A DNA stretch of 33,754 nucleotides from Elysia marginata (taxonomy: Eukaryota > Mollusca > Gastropoda > Plakobranchidae). A model generated the notes under the pieces. That model had not been told where the DNA came from and ran no database searches. It worked only from the letters and a program-made list of their open reading frames with translations. Below are positions 27,201-33,754 of the stretch, piece by piece (the first letter of the stretch is position 1; every line of letters starts with the position of its first letter). The stretch covers positions 167,220 through 200,973 of the forward strand of contig BMAT01004146.1 in assembly GCA_019649035.1 (NCBI GenBank), written 5' to 3'. The position numbers and the translations under genes were made by a program.

Positions 27201-30200
27201 TAAAAAAAAAAACTTGCTCAGCTGTCAGCACTAATTTTTTTTTTCTTGAAAGATGTCGAACGTCCCTCTGGTGTTCCATTATTCCCATTGATTCCATATT
27301 CGTAAAGGCTCTTCAGTTTCTGAAATTAATTGACATCATTGAACAAACCTCGATACAGCTGCAAAATATAACTTAACGGAATCTGCAAAGCTGTGCCATG
27401 GCTATGCTAAGTCCTGATTGAACCTTCACTAAGAAGGCCTATACAATGCAAATCTATTTTGCGGAGCACAGAGCATGGGCTTTACTGTAGTTTAGCTTAC
27501 TATAACATAATTTTTGATCTCTTGGAATCTTAGTTGAACTGGGGTATTTTGAGTTTATCGACTGTTGTAAGGAAAGCAGCGTCTTGAGGAAGAATCACTT
27601 TAGTGCCTCATTCATGATGTAGAAATGTACCCGTTCTTAAGAAGTCAATAAGTCTAAGCATCATCATGCCGTTGAATGTTCAGATTTTCCAGGAAGATTT
27701 TGACTTCTTCCTGATTTTGGGCATCTGTATCAGTCACTTAGTGATAGGTTGACCACATAGAGGTTGGTCGTGCAGACTTGTTTCAGTAAGGTCTTTGCTG
27801 CACCATTTTTTGCTCCACCAGTCTTGTTCTTACATCTACACAAGCATCAATTCAGATACTCTTTATGTGCCATTGAATATCAACTGGTTAAGTCCTCTCT
27901 GTATCCAGAAACTCAGTATCACACACTACTTCAAAACAAGTTGTTTGTTCTGCGTCATTATGTCCCCGACATTTGAACATATTTGTATGTGACATTTTCA
28001 GCTGTTAATTCCGAATGTGACGTGTTTGCATTTGCCTTGGAGAGCCTAATGTTTACATTCTGGGGAGACTCGTTACCAAATTTCATGACGCCATATAAAA
28101 AAAGGAAGAAAATATTGCACAAGAGGCAGGATTTTTCAATGGTGCCTCATAGATTCTAAATGTGATCAATACAGAGACCTAGACCTACGATGTCTGACTG
28201 AAAATCTTGCATCTTCAACCATTGTATCCAAACTAATTGTTGCATAGATAAAATTTGTACACAGAACTAGACTTAGGATGTCTTCTGTGTAAAGCTGTTC
28301 ACATTTCTCCAATTTGTCGTTGTCTCTATCAACAGCCATGTGCCTCAACATTGTTCAAATGCGTTTGCGAAAATTTCATCTGATTTTTTTCAGAATCACT
28401 AAGCACACCTCATCATCATTAGTCACAGTGTATTGATTTAATACAAACTTGCTCTTTAAACCTTTAAACTTGAAGCAAAGAATAGTGTTTGAAGAGTCAA
28501 GGTCTGGACTATAGAGAGGATGGGGTAGGATCTTCTAGAATCTGAGTCTGAAGGCATTGTGAGCATTTGACTTGTTCTGAGGCAAGTGTCATCATGATCA
28601 AGAATGACATTATAGCCCTATTTGTGATATAAGATACGTCCATTCTAAAAAAAATTCCATAGATTGAGCAAGGGGCGGTTTTGACGAAATATTTGGTCCA
28701 CTTTCTCCTGATTCTTAAAACCTTTTGTAGGGATAGGTCAATCACAGATTGGACTTACATATTTGCTTTAGCTTGGTCGTGACCGCTCTATCTTTTCATC
28801 CACTTTCTTACTGTGCTAACATCCACACAAGCAACACTGAAGACATTTTTGCAGTCATTGAATATAACTGGTGAAGTCCTTTCTGCATCAAGGAACTCAA
28901 TAACTACATGTTGCTTTAGCAAAGTTCTTTAATCTGTGCCTTTTTGTAGCTGACATTTACGCGACTATAATCATTTTGAGCAACAGAATATGGTTGTGAG
29001 GTCATAGTAGGCAATTTAGTGAAAATTTCAAACATTTCCAATTGAATTCATATTGCAATCAAATAAAAGCTCTCCCCATGCAGATTACAAAACAGTTTAA
29101 ATTTTTAAGATACATGTATTGGTTGCCAAGTTAAAACAATTTTTGTGTCTCATTTTGACCCTTAAAATTACCACTATTTTTACCCTTGATTTTGTGATCA
29201 AATTTTTGTTTTTTTGGCCCCAAACTAATACTGAAATTGCCGTAACTCCGCAACCAATAAGGATATTTTACAAATTTAAACATTGATCTTTTTGTAAATT
29301 TATCTGCTTTTAAAGAAATTATTACTCAGTATTAAGTACAGTGTTTCACATTATTTTACAAACATAGAGTAAGACCTACTATCAGGATGTTTTTAATGCA
29401 AAACTGATTCAATTTTTACACTAACAAAATTTAGTTGACTCAGAAACTACTTACAAATTACATTAGGAATTTTAAGCCTGAAGGTTTTATTTTAATGTGT
29501 TTCGGGAAAAATACTTCTTATAACAAATACAATGCATTAAATATTCAATCTAAATGTATGAAAACCAAAGGTAGACCTAGAACATAGATCTAACCCTAGT
29601 TTAGGAATATAGTAGATCTAGCTCTAAATCTAGATTGAGAACCTAGCTATATACATGTATAGTGACAGTGTCAGACCCAGAGGCTTTATCTGGAGTTTAT
29701 TACTTTTACTGTTTTAGATCTAGCCCAATCTGCCTGTAAAGGTCTTTCTAAATCTAGCACAATCTGTCTAAGTCTAGATCTAGAATCTAGATTTAGCCCA
29801 ATATGCATAGGTCTAGATCTAGCTAGAATCTAGATCCAGCATTATCTGCCCAAGTCTAGAATCTAGATCTAGCACGATTTACGAGCAGCTGGGTAGCTCA
29901 CAGCTAAATTTAGCAACATTTTAATCAGTTCAACCGATAGCAAACCTAGTTTATGACATCACTTCCCACCCTGTTTATACTGAATAGCTTTGTCAGCGGC
30001 TCGTTGTCAGCCGCCTTTGGCTCTGATGTATGAAGTTACTAAGAGAGACCTAAAAGTTTTAGGCCTGTAACTTTGGTTTTTGCAAGATTTGAAGGTTGTC
30101 TTTTGGCACAAAGTAAGCTCAATAAATAACAAAAAGGTTCAGAAAGTATCAAAATGGATCAGCATGTAGTTTTTAAAATATTTAATGATAAATTTTACCT

Positions 30201-32955
30201 TTAATTTCAACTGAAGATATCTATGGATCTAGTTGCTTGATTTTCACAGACAAAGGTTCCTAGGAAAGTGGGAGCTATTATCTTTAAAATTATAAACAAA
30301 CAGTGGCAAGCTTTCACAGAAATGAAGCTGCAATGGTGCTCTTTCCAGCCCTACCAAAATAGCGACCTGCATTTTTTGGTCACAAAACCCTATGGTTTGT
30401 GCAGCCCGATTTTTTTACTGCTGATGGCGACGTCACTGAACTGAGCTAGTCATAGCTGGGTATGACTTTTTAGAGCAGCAAGATAACATACAGGAGAGGG
30501 TTGCTGCCAAATTTGATGGATTTGTTTTAATTGATAAAGAAAATATGGCGCAAGAGGCAAGGCTTTTCATTGACGTCTCATACATTATACTGTACAAGAA
30601 GATAGGACAAATGAGAACTGTTCCAGGTTAGATCTAGGTCTACATTTTACTCTGACATCATGCACAGACTATGAAAATTAATGAAAACATCTGTGTTCAG
30701 CAAGGTAATAGAATAAACTAGAGTGATGTTGATCTATCTATGAAAAGTAAATGTTTTTGGGCAGAGCCGGACGAGAAGGATCATAATGATGAGTATTATT
30801 CAGTGTGGGTGAGAAAACCAATTTGCAGTTGGCCTTTTGTGTAAGTCCTGTGACTGCAAAATAATTTATCCATTAAATGGAAAGATAGCCCTTCAGAGTC
30901 ATTTGTAAAAGAATTATCACTCCAAAGCCAGGGCTCTTTAACTGATTGAGTGCCATGAGTCACAAACAGTGTACAAAAGTACTTATCTAATGTTGTTTGG
31001 TCCAAAGTGGCTCTGAATGGTTAATCCAATCATTCAGTTTACCTCTGTGATTCTACATCTTTACATTTAGATCTAGAAGCAAGTTATTTTGTTGTAGGTG
31101 CAAATTGTGGGCATAACATAGATGTCATTTGACACAAGGGACTCAATCACTTAAAGCTTTTTCAGTCACTCTCACTGCATCAGCAGCAATGACTACAAAA
31201 AAAGGAGTTGGCATCAAGGTATCTTTACTAACCTATTAGCACCTGACATTCAAAGCTGTTTCCAAAAGAAAACAAATTTTTTGGAGATTGTTAGGTTTAC
31301 ACATAGTTGACTGACTAAACCTTCAGAAAGTAAAGGTTCATCAGTAAAGTTAAGTAAAAAAAATATTTTGTGAGTTGGCATCACTGATTATGATCTGTTT
31401 GGAGAACATTCGAAATTTATGCAGAAGCTTTAAATTTATCATATTTTTGTTGATATCAGTATTTATAATGGCATTCTTTTGACTTCTTCTGTGTGGTCTA
31501 CTGCAATGCTTATCTAGTAATAAGAATTTGCACAATTCAGTGCCATCCATTGCATATTTTCTTTTAAATTAACTACTGTACATCTCCTAGACTCTTAGAT
31601 TAGTCATTCCTTCAACACAGTTGTTTCAAGTGAGGTTATATTTATCTTTCATTTTGAAATCTGTGTACAGCAGGTTTTGAAGCTTACACTTTTGAATCAC
31701 ATACTCTTAAGAAGACAAGGCATTATTAAATGCCTCATCACTGCAAACAAAAAAGAAACCTTACATCTGTTATGAATTAATGAAGCAATTATAGACAATC
31801 CTAACTTTGTATTTTCTTTTAACAGGTGAAATGGATGCCAACATGAAAGCTATGGACTTGATTGTACAGAAAATTGTAGAAGATCCACAAAGCAGCAGTT
31901 GTCCGAATATAAGTTATGCTGATTACACTGGACCTGTAGCATCTGCCAACCCAACAGGATCACCCTTTGCCAATACACCTTATCAAGCCAGGGGTACAGA
32001 AATGATGAATAACACAGCAGCTGCAGCATATCAAAGTCAAGGCTTCAATTTCAGTACCAATGGCAACAACTCGTATAATGGAATGGGAAATCTGGCCGGC
32101 CTGAATATGACTCTAAGCTCTGCTGCAATGGGATTGAGTGGGCCCATGGCAGCCCAAGCTTTAGAAAACCTCAAGATGACTCTGCGCAGTTCTGGTTATA
32201 CAGAGCAGGCTACTGAAGAGATCAGTTCTGCAATGAATACCCTCGCCAACTATGGAATTTTGGGCATGGGGATGGGTGGTGTGAACCAGATGGGGGCCAA
32301 TATGACGGCCAACATGACAGCCAATAGTTTGGCCAACATGCAGGGCATGCCAATGGCAGGCCAGCAGACTGCAGCAGCTGGCAATACATTTGGAGCACCA
32401 ACTAGCCAGGCTTCTAGCATGTTTGGGCCTGTAGGCAGTACCACTTCAGGTCAGCAGCAGTCAACTAGTCTGTTTGGAAGCTCATCACCAAGCATGGCTG
32501 GTGGCCCTGCTGATCGTTATGGTTCCAGCCCAATGCTCAATGATTCCTTTTCGCAGACCCCTGGATATGCGGCATCAGCCAATGCTGTAACCTACCCAAC
32601 TCCAGATCGGTCACCTGGGGCTGTTACTGTCAATGTGAACCAGAACTCATTTGGACTGGGCACTGGCATGTACAGCCCTACAGATGATAAAGCGTCTACT
32701 AAGCAGGAGATGGAGGTTCCGGAAAACATTGTTGGTGCCATACTTGGCCCTGGTGGCAAGGGCATAGTGGAGATTCAACAGTTCACTGGCACAAATATAC
32801 AGATCTCCAAGAAAGGTGTTTATGCACCTGGCACTCACAATCGCATTGTGTGTGTATCAGGTACCGTTGGTAACATCACAAGGGCGCAGTACTTGATTCA
32901 GCAGCGCATTCAACAGGAAGAGTACAAACGTGCCAGACAAGCCACTCCTCGTTAA
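3129..32955 (+). CDS. nova: Nova/Pasilla-type triple-KH RNA-binding protein (whole spliced gene)
   Basis: Sequence-specific RNA-binding protein expected to bind YCAY elements in pre-mRNA and control alternative splicing in the nucleus. The core model joins 3129-3240, 18081-18221, 21789-21946, 25408-25561 and 31826-32955. All junctions are GT-AG and in phase, giving 564 residues. Two candidate cassette exons (7688-7726 and 9294-9401) would raise this to 613 without breaking the frame. Order: N-terminal basic signal (SRKRPLD...TKRSN, residues 16-34), KH1 with GKGG at 57-60, KH2 with GKAG at 152-155, a long Ala/Gly/Met/Ser/Asn-rich linker, and KH3 with a GPGG loop from about residue 485. This architecture and the conserved FYPGTTER, NPTGSP and YAPGTHNR segments identify the family. 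Length fits Drosophila Pasilla from memory. The family call is very secure. Orthology to ps rather than a lineage-specific paralogue is inferred. Confidence 0.93.
3900..3941 (-). CDS. Candidate nested minus-strand gene, last coding segment
   Basis: Read on the minus strand, a T-rich acceptor ending CCACTGTCAG is followed by 14 codons, [13 protein letters not shown] and TGA. It enters in phase 0, as required by the donor of the segment at 4027-4361. It is short, so chance is a real possibility; no poly(A) signal AATAAA follows closely. Confidence 0.25.
   Translation of the reverse strand, partial: SKWMSLVSFTDLR
4027..4361 (-). CDS. Candidate nested minus-strand gene, 335-nt exon
   Basis: On the minus strand the segment is open for its whole length between AATGCAG and the donor CACAG|GTATTT. 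After a two-base split codon it encodes [20 protein letters not shown], then a Leu/His/Cys/Trp-rich stretch including [20 protein letters not shown] and [20 protein letters not shown], ending near [12 protein letters not shown]. Base composition is less AT-rich than the surrounding intron. The hydrophobic, heptad-like leucines suggest a helical fold. I do not recognise the family. The acceptor has a poor pyrimidine tract, a better acceptor (TTTTTTCTAG) sits at about 4630 but runs into a stop, and the opposite strand has a 96-codon open frame at 4347-4637. A decayed gene or chance opening remains possible. Confidence 0.35.
5936..6121 (-). CDS. Candidate nested minus-strand gene, 186-nt exon
   Basis: The minus strand shows an excellent acceptor (eight Ts then ACCCTTAG) and a donor GTCAGG|GTAAAT. 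The 186 nt between are open in the frame starting with a two-base split codon: [40 protein letters not shown] and [20 protein letters not shown]. It leaves in phase 1, matching the phase-1 entry of the 4027-4361 segment (split codon GAT). The family is not recognised. The combination of good splice sites, an open frame and phase agreement with both neighbours is the evidence. Confidence 0.38.
6314..6454 (-). CDS. Candidate nested minus-strand gene, 141-nt segment with apparent frameshift
   Basis: Minus-strand acceptor CATCCTTTTTTCAG and donor CTACTAG|GTGGGA. The first third reads [15 protein letters not shown] and then meets a stop. Two bases out of frame the translation continues as [18 protein letters not shown] and [12 protein letters not shown] to the donor in phase 1, as the next segment needs. 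The shift falls at a TGTG dinucleotide, so one extra TG would explain it, as an assembly error, a polymorphism or a disabling mutation. With that TG removed all neighbouring phases agree. The segment is marked candidate because of this break. Confidence 0.3.
6914..6951 (-). CDS. Candidate nested minus-strand gene, 38-nt exon
   Basis: Minus-strand acceptor TTCTTAAACTTTCAG and a very good donor TCAAGT|GTAAGA enclose 38 nt, open in one frame as [12 protein letters not shown], leaving in phase 0 as required by the next segment. Exons further upstream on this strand were not found with confidence. Confidence 0.25.
7688..7726 (+). CDS. nova: Nova candidate 39-nt cassette microexon
   Basis: A strong acceptor (pyrimidine run ending TTTTTGCAG) is followed by 39 nt and a moderate donor, ACG|GTACGA. 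The segment enters and leaves in phase 1, so it can be included or skipped without changing frame. After exon 1 it reads [13 protein letters not shown] plus a split glycine, and spliced to 18081 gives NGDNIHLK, a natural-looking lead into KH1. It has several CpGs, unlike the surrounding AT-rich intron. No domain is recognised; it would lengthen the tail between the nuclear signal and KH1. Caution: the opposite strand here is also open (begins [10 protein letters not shown] after an acceptor-like AG), so coding-like composition does not settle the strand. Confidence 0.5.
7727..9293 (+). other. Nova intron between the two candidate cassette exons
   Basis: Mostly featureless AT-rich DNA up to 8530, then a degenerate trinucleotide repeat (8540-8850) and a C/T-rich stretch (8870-9040). 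Confidence 0.6.
8540..8850 (+). repeat. Degenerate ACT/GCT trinucleotide repeat
   Basis: Long imperfect array of ACT, GCT, ACC and AAT triplets with plus-strand C/T bias at third positions. It keeps several frames open on both strands and yields Thr/Ser/Ala-, Leu- or Val-rich translations that are not genes. Confidence 0.8.
9294..9401 (+). CDS. nova: Nova candidate 108-nt cassette exon, Gly/Ala/Ser-rich linker
   Basis: A long pyrimidine tract ending CTCTTCAG precedes 108 nt that end at a near-perfect donor, TCAA|GTAAGT. The exon is symmetric (phase 1 in, phase 1 out) with no stop in frame. It starts [18 protein letters not shown], continues [10 protein letters not shown] and ends DASASDAS; the split codon made with exon 18081 is AGA (Arg). 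It would place a flexible, acidic and serine-containing linker between the nuclear signal and KH1. Symmetry makes it a good alternatively spliced exon, but constitutive use is equally possible. Both splice sites are better than those of the 39-nt candidate upstream. Whether the two are used together cannot be read from DNA. Confidence 0.75.
11536..11650 (+). repeat. Imperfect 45-bp direct repeat, 70-bp period
   Basis: 11536-11580 and 11606-11650 both read AAATGCC.TGGATAGAATTAG followed by GTATG.CTGGAAG.AAATGCAA, with only a few differences. Confidence 0.8.
15179..15226 (+). repeat. 24-bp tandem duplication
   Basis: Two adjacent copies of GCTCTATGYACCGGCTTATT plus TTA(A/T), differing at one or two bases. 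Confidence 0.9.
16441..16560 (+). mobile_element. Possible pogo/Tigger-like transposase remnant
   Basis: One plus-strand frame reads [20 protein letters not shown]. It resembles the catalytic LLxLDNAPSHPxxL motif of pogo/Tigger DDE transposases, with the key Asp replaced by Asn. The following residues are only loosely similar. Too short to be sure. Confidence 0.22.
16869..17030 (+). repeat. Duplicated ~45-bp segment about 100 bp apart
   Basis: 16869 and 16971 both begin CTCTGCAATGC and continue TTGACCTGAGAA.AAC.A.T.AGCCAC with small changes, separated by unrelated T-rich DNA. Confidence 0.6.
18081..18221 (+). CDS. nova: Nova exon: first half of KH1
   Basis: Acceptor TATTTTTCAG and donor CCCAG|GTAAAT bound 141 nt (phase 1 in, phase 1 out). 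The product runs [20 protein letters not shown], then [20 protein letters not shown] and ANDFYPG. This is the beta1-alpha1-GKGG-alpha2-beta2 part of a type I KH domain. The GKGG loop (residues 57-60 of the 564-residue form) contacts the RNA backbone in this family. The KILVP...[13 protein letters not shown] and FYPG segments match what I know of Pasilla closely. The intron interrupts KH1 within the glycine codon after FYP, and the next exon restores FYPGTTER. Confidence 0.95.
18512..18824. other. Assembly gap (313 Ns)
   Basis: Run of N characters; open frames crossing it are meaningless. It lies in the intron just after the first KH1 exon. Confidence 1.
19040..19560 (+). repeat. Diverged GA-rich duplication with retroposon-like tail between copies
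   Basis: Both copies contain an ACTCATGGTTT segment, then GAGACAGACAG and CAAACAGA motifs. Between them, 19380-19432 reads like a retroposon 3' end, with GACAATAAAGTATAATTGAA followed by TCTTGAATCT, a small TGAATCT duplication. The type of element is not identified. Confidence 0.35.
19756..19842 (+). repeat. tRNA-Ile-like sequence (SINE head or tRNA pseudogene)
   Basis: A-box TGGCTCAGTTGG at 19765-19776, followed by GTTAGAATGCTGTG and an Ile-type anticodon loop CTAATAA at 19790-19796, then B-box GAGTTCGACCC at 19824-19834. The A-box half is close to a real tRNA-Ile(AAT). The gap between anticodon loop and B-box is about 15 nt too long and the anticodon stem does not pair, so it is not a functional tRNA. 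Confidence 0.5.
21458..21705 (+). mobile_element. tRNA-Thr-like SINE next to the second KH1 exon
   Basis: Head: A-box TGACTTAGTGATT at 21468-21480, Thr-type anticodon loop CTCGTAA at 21492-21498 and B-box GGGTTCGATTTCC at 21511-21523. Body: a segment around 21586-21616 (TCCACCCAACTGTAAAATGG followed by TTACCTGGC) that looks like the conserved central part of invertebrate SINEs, from memory. The tail ends near TATGAATTGAATTTG. The exon starts 84 nt beyond. No target duplication was found by eye. Confidence 0.55.
21789..21946 (+). CDS. nova: Nova exon: second half of KH1 and inter-KH linker
   Basis: Preceded by a T-rich tract ending GTTTTCAG. It completes the split glycine and reads [20 protein letters not shown], then [11 protein letters not shown], the beta3 and C-terminal helix of KH1, then a hydrophilic linker ([21 protein letters not shown]). 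The exon is 158 nt and ends in phase 0 at CGGCAG|GTAATA, joining directly to VKVLIPN of KH2, as in Pasilla (RDKQ-VKILVPN). Two further in-frame donor-like sites lie 9 and 18 nt downstream (GAG|GTATTT and CAG|GTTCCA); use would add VIE or VIEVFQ. A SINE-like repeat ends only about 80 nt upstream of this exon and a dense YCAY cluster begins 22 nt after the donor. Confidence 0.93.
21968..22021 (+). promoter_or_regulatory. YCAY cluster just downstream of the KH1 exon donor
   Basis: Seven YCAY tetramers start at 21968, 21974, 21980, 21985, 21992, 22012 and 22018, against less than one expected by chance in 54 nt. YCAY is the known Nova recognition element, and clusters directly downstream of a 5' splice site usually promote exon use. 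The cluster begins 22 nt after the main donor and overlaps the neighbourhood of three in-frame alternative donors. Binding is inferred. Confidence 0.5.
24757..24814 (+). promoter_or_regulatory. YCAY cluster inside the KH1-KH2 intron
   Basis: Nine YCAY tetramers start at 24757, 24763, 24769, 24775, 24787, 24795, 24800, 24808 and 24811, in 58 nt. The cluster is about 590 nt upstream of the KH2 exon. The neighbouring sequence has no usable GT donor, so it does not look like part of an exon. A decayed CAT-type microsatellite is an alternative origin. Confidence 0.5.
25408..25561 (+). CDS. nova: Nova exon: most of KH2
   Basis: Acceptor ACTTTGTTTAG; 154 nt, phase 0 in and phase 1 out. It encodes [20 protein letters not shown], then [20 protein letters not shown] and [12 protein letters not shown]. 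This is KH2 from beta1 to beta3. The signature loop is GKAG, where most Nova relatives I know have GKGG. The G-x-x-G pattern is kept, so binding is probably intact. The donor is weak at position +3 (GCAG|GTTCGT); a GTAAAA four bases later looks as good as a splice site but would break the reading frame with the next exon. The terminal helix of KH2 is completed in the last coding exon. Confidence 0.94.
27560..28158 (-). mobile_element. Degenerate mariner-like element, copy A
   Basis: On the minus strand, 27826-27914 reads [13 protein letters not shown] and, after another stop, IDACVDVRT, the remains of a mariner helix-turn-helix region. Further on, [13 protein letters not shown], a stop, and [14 protein letters not shown] match the region before the second catalytic residue in mariner transposases only loosely. 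Stops and shifts abound and the C-terminus is not recognisable, so it is dead. 28060-28158 (GCACAAGAGGCAGG...TTTTTCAATGGTGCCTCATA) is probably its 5' non-coding end, since a similar stretch recurs at 30490-30600. Confidence 0.55.
28160..28960 (-). mobile_element. Degenerate mariner-like element, copy B
   Basis: On the minus strand, 28791-28904 encodes [20 protein letters not shown] then [18 protein letters not shown], a clear mariner N-terminal helix-turn-helix. 28499-28522 encodes HPLYSPDL, the mariner HPPYSPDL signature. 28403-28423 and beyond gives TNDDEV...EIFANAFEQ, like the C-terminal DDEV region. The pieces are in different frames, with a stop directly after the first domain, and the total length is below the usual ~1 kb, so it is non-functional with internal loss. 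It is in the same orientation as copy A, head to tail, antisense to the host gene. Confidence 0.75.
29560..29882 (+). repeat. TCTAGATCTAGA-rich minisatellite
   Basis: Imperfect repeats built from CTAGATCTAG palindromes alternating with a CCCAATCTG/CACAATCTG/CATTATCTG segment and GTCTAG. At least four units of about 40-50 bp are visible in 29716-29882. The same palindrome is scattered elsewhere in the window (about 300-490, 3995, 17810, 18905-19020, 21090-21190). Confidence 0.75.
30490..30600. repeat. Third copy of the mariner-associated non-coding sequence
   Basis: TGCTGCCAAATTTGATG...GCGCAAGAGGCAAGGCTTTTCA.TGACGTCTCATA resembles 28072-28155. No transposase coding was recognised next to it. 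Confidence 0.4.
31826..32955 (+). CDS. nova: Nova last coding exon: end of KH2, long linker, KH3, stop
   Basis: Acceptor CTTTTAACAG; 1130 nt entering in phase 1 and ending with TAA at 32953. It encodes the last KH2 helix ([20 protein letters not shown]) and the conserved [21 protein letters not shown] long linker rich in Ala, Gly, Met, Asn, Gln and Ser follows, containing a predicted helix ([20 protein letters not shown]) also present in Pasilla, an imperfect repeat around [14 protein letters not shown], and QASSMFG and [11 protein letters not shown]-type motifs. KH3 starts at about 32710 ([20 protein letters not shown]) with loop GPGG and ends near the C-terminus [10 protein letters not shown]. 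About 375 of 564 residues lie in this one exon. Confidence 0.96.
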
Positions 32956-33301
32956 TTCTCCTACATAAGTAGTGTGAATCATCAGGCTAAAGATAATTGC
33001 TATGCTAGTGGTTCTATGTTCAATTTATAAAAAAAAAAATTAATAAGCACTGCAATTTTTTTTCTCTTTCTCCCTTTTATATTTATTTCATTACTGTTGT
33101 TATCAGATGGATTTTTTCCCCTTTGGTCTCAACACTTTTTTTTAAATTCCCAATTAGTGAAGCGTTGTAATTATTGTCTTCTATTATTGCTGTTTAGCAT
33201 TCAATATTTGAGTCATTTGGAAGTGGACTCTCTTTGTTGGTTTCTTAAGATTGATTAGTTGTACGAATTTTTAAATTGAGCATCCTGTGTGTTGTTAGTT
33301 G

Positions 33302-33336
33302 TCATCCTTCACCAGCCATCTCACTATTCATCCCAT
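33302..33336 (+). promoter_or_regulatory. YCAY cluster in 3' UTR, proximal
   Basis: Six YCAY tetramers in 35 nt, starting at 33302, 33309, 33316, 33321, 33328 and 33333. Nova proteins also act on 3' UTRs and poly(A) choice in vertebrates, so this may be a self-binding site; that is inference. Confidence 0.45.
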
Positions 33337-33585
33337 TGCTTCAGCTGTTTTGAAGTTGCATCAGTCTTAGCGTTGGTTTATGCAGTACTGGTATATTTGG
33401 AAACTGAAGGGCTGTGAATTTATTTTAATCTTATATTATACTATTATTATTGTATGCTTCTCCTTTTATTTAAATACAATATTTGTTTAAGGCTATTGAG
33501 TCCTGACAGAGCATGACGCCAGTATATGACTCAGCTCTGTGAAGACTATTAGTCTGAACACTCCAGTAGTACCTGCCTTCGCTGC

Positions 33586-33656
33586 TCATCTGACAACATT
33601 CACTGTAAGTTATTTATCATCCTCATCACATCTCCATTTTCACCAAGACATGTCAT
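33586..33656 (+). promoter_or_regulatory. YCAY cluster in 3' UTR, distal, around a GTAAGT motif
   Basis: Eight YCAY tetramers in 71 nt, starting at 33586, 33600, 33617, 33623, 33626, 33634, 33640 and 33653. A 5' splice-site consensus (CACT|GTAAGT) lies inside at 33605 and another (CACAG|GTATGT) follows at 33691. Confidence 0.45.
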
Positions 33657-33754
33657 CTTTTACAAATTCAAAGTCATAGAGATTGCACAGGTATGTTCTT
33701 GCCTTGGCACGACTTGTTTTACACCATTATGTTATTTTATGTGTTGGAAAACAA

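Larger units (their letters stand above)
25562..31825 (+). other. Nova intron between KH2 exon and last coding exon
   Basis: A 6.3 kb intron. 25562-27540 shows nothing recognisable. 27560-28960 holds two decayed mariner copies, 29560-29882 a TCTAGATC minisatellite, and 30490-30600 a third stretch related to the mariner-associated non-coding sequence. 30640-31825 shows nothing recognisable. Confidence 0.65.
32956..33754 (+). other. nova: Nova 3' UTR (to at least the window end)
   Basis: Non-coding, T-rich sequence after the stop with several ATTTA elements. I find no AATAAA; TATAAA near 33027 and AATACA near 33472 are only variant signals, so the transcript may continue past the window. It contains two YCAY clusters (33302-33336 and 33586-33656) and two motifs that look like strong 5' splice sites (CACT|GTAAGT at 33605 and CACAG|GTATGT at 33691). 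The UTR assignment follows from position; its end is unknown. Confidence 0.6.

Noticed and set aside
31807..31825. ATG and seven codons in frame before the last coding exon
   Set aside because: This is intron read-through across the acceptor TTTTAACAG; phase and homology show the exon starts at 31826.

Overview
This is eukaryotic, animal DNA: AT-rich, intron-dominated, with GT-AG splice sites, simple repeats, tRNA-like SINE heads, decayed mariner copies and one 313-base assembly gap. The best-supported content is one long plus-strand gene for a Nova/Pasilla-type protein, a neuronal splicing regulator with three KH domains. It is split into at least five coding exons between 3129 and 32955. 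The KH3 loop (GPGG) and the C-terminal KRARQ resemble Drosophila Pasilla more than vertebrate NOVA, which suggests a protostome. The gene structure and the many dispersed TCTAGATCTAGA palindromes make me think of a gastropod mollusc, but that species-level guess is weak.

Layout. 1-2700 is non-coding flank with a 1.5 kb pyrimidine-rich strand and a GA microsatellite. About 2700-3128 is the likely promoter and 5' UTR. Exon 1 (3129-3240) encodes the N-terminus and a nuclear localisation signal. Intron 1 is nearly 15 kb. It contains two candidate frame-preserving cassette exons (39 nt at 7688 and 108 nt at 9294), CpG-richer islands, a degenerate ACT/GCT repeat and, on the opposite strand at 3900-6951, a set of exon-like segments whose phases fit together. 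These may be a nested, unrecognised gene, possibly decayed. KH1 is encoded by 18081-18221 plus 21789-21946, KH2 by 25408-25561, and the end of KH2, the long linker and KH3 by 31826-32955. The 3' UTR runs to at least the window end.

The most interesting signal is regulatory. Nova proteins bind YCAY clusters and vertebrate Nova-1 is known to control splicing of its own transcript between KH1 and KH2. Here dense YCAY clusters (6 to 9 sites in 35-71 nt) sit just after the KH1 donor, deeper in the same KH1-KH2 intron, and twice in the 3' UTR, the last surrounding strong 5' splice-site-like motifs. This suggests an autoregulatory circuit, read from motifs only.

The last intron holds two head-to-tail degenerate mariner transposase copies and a TCTAGATCTAGA minisatellite.
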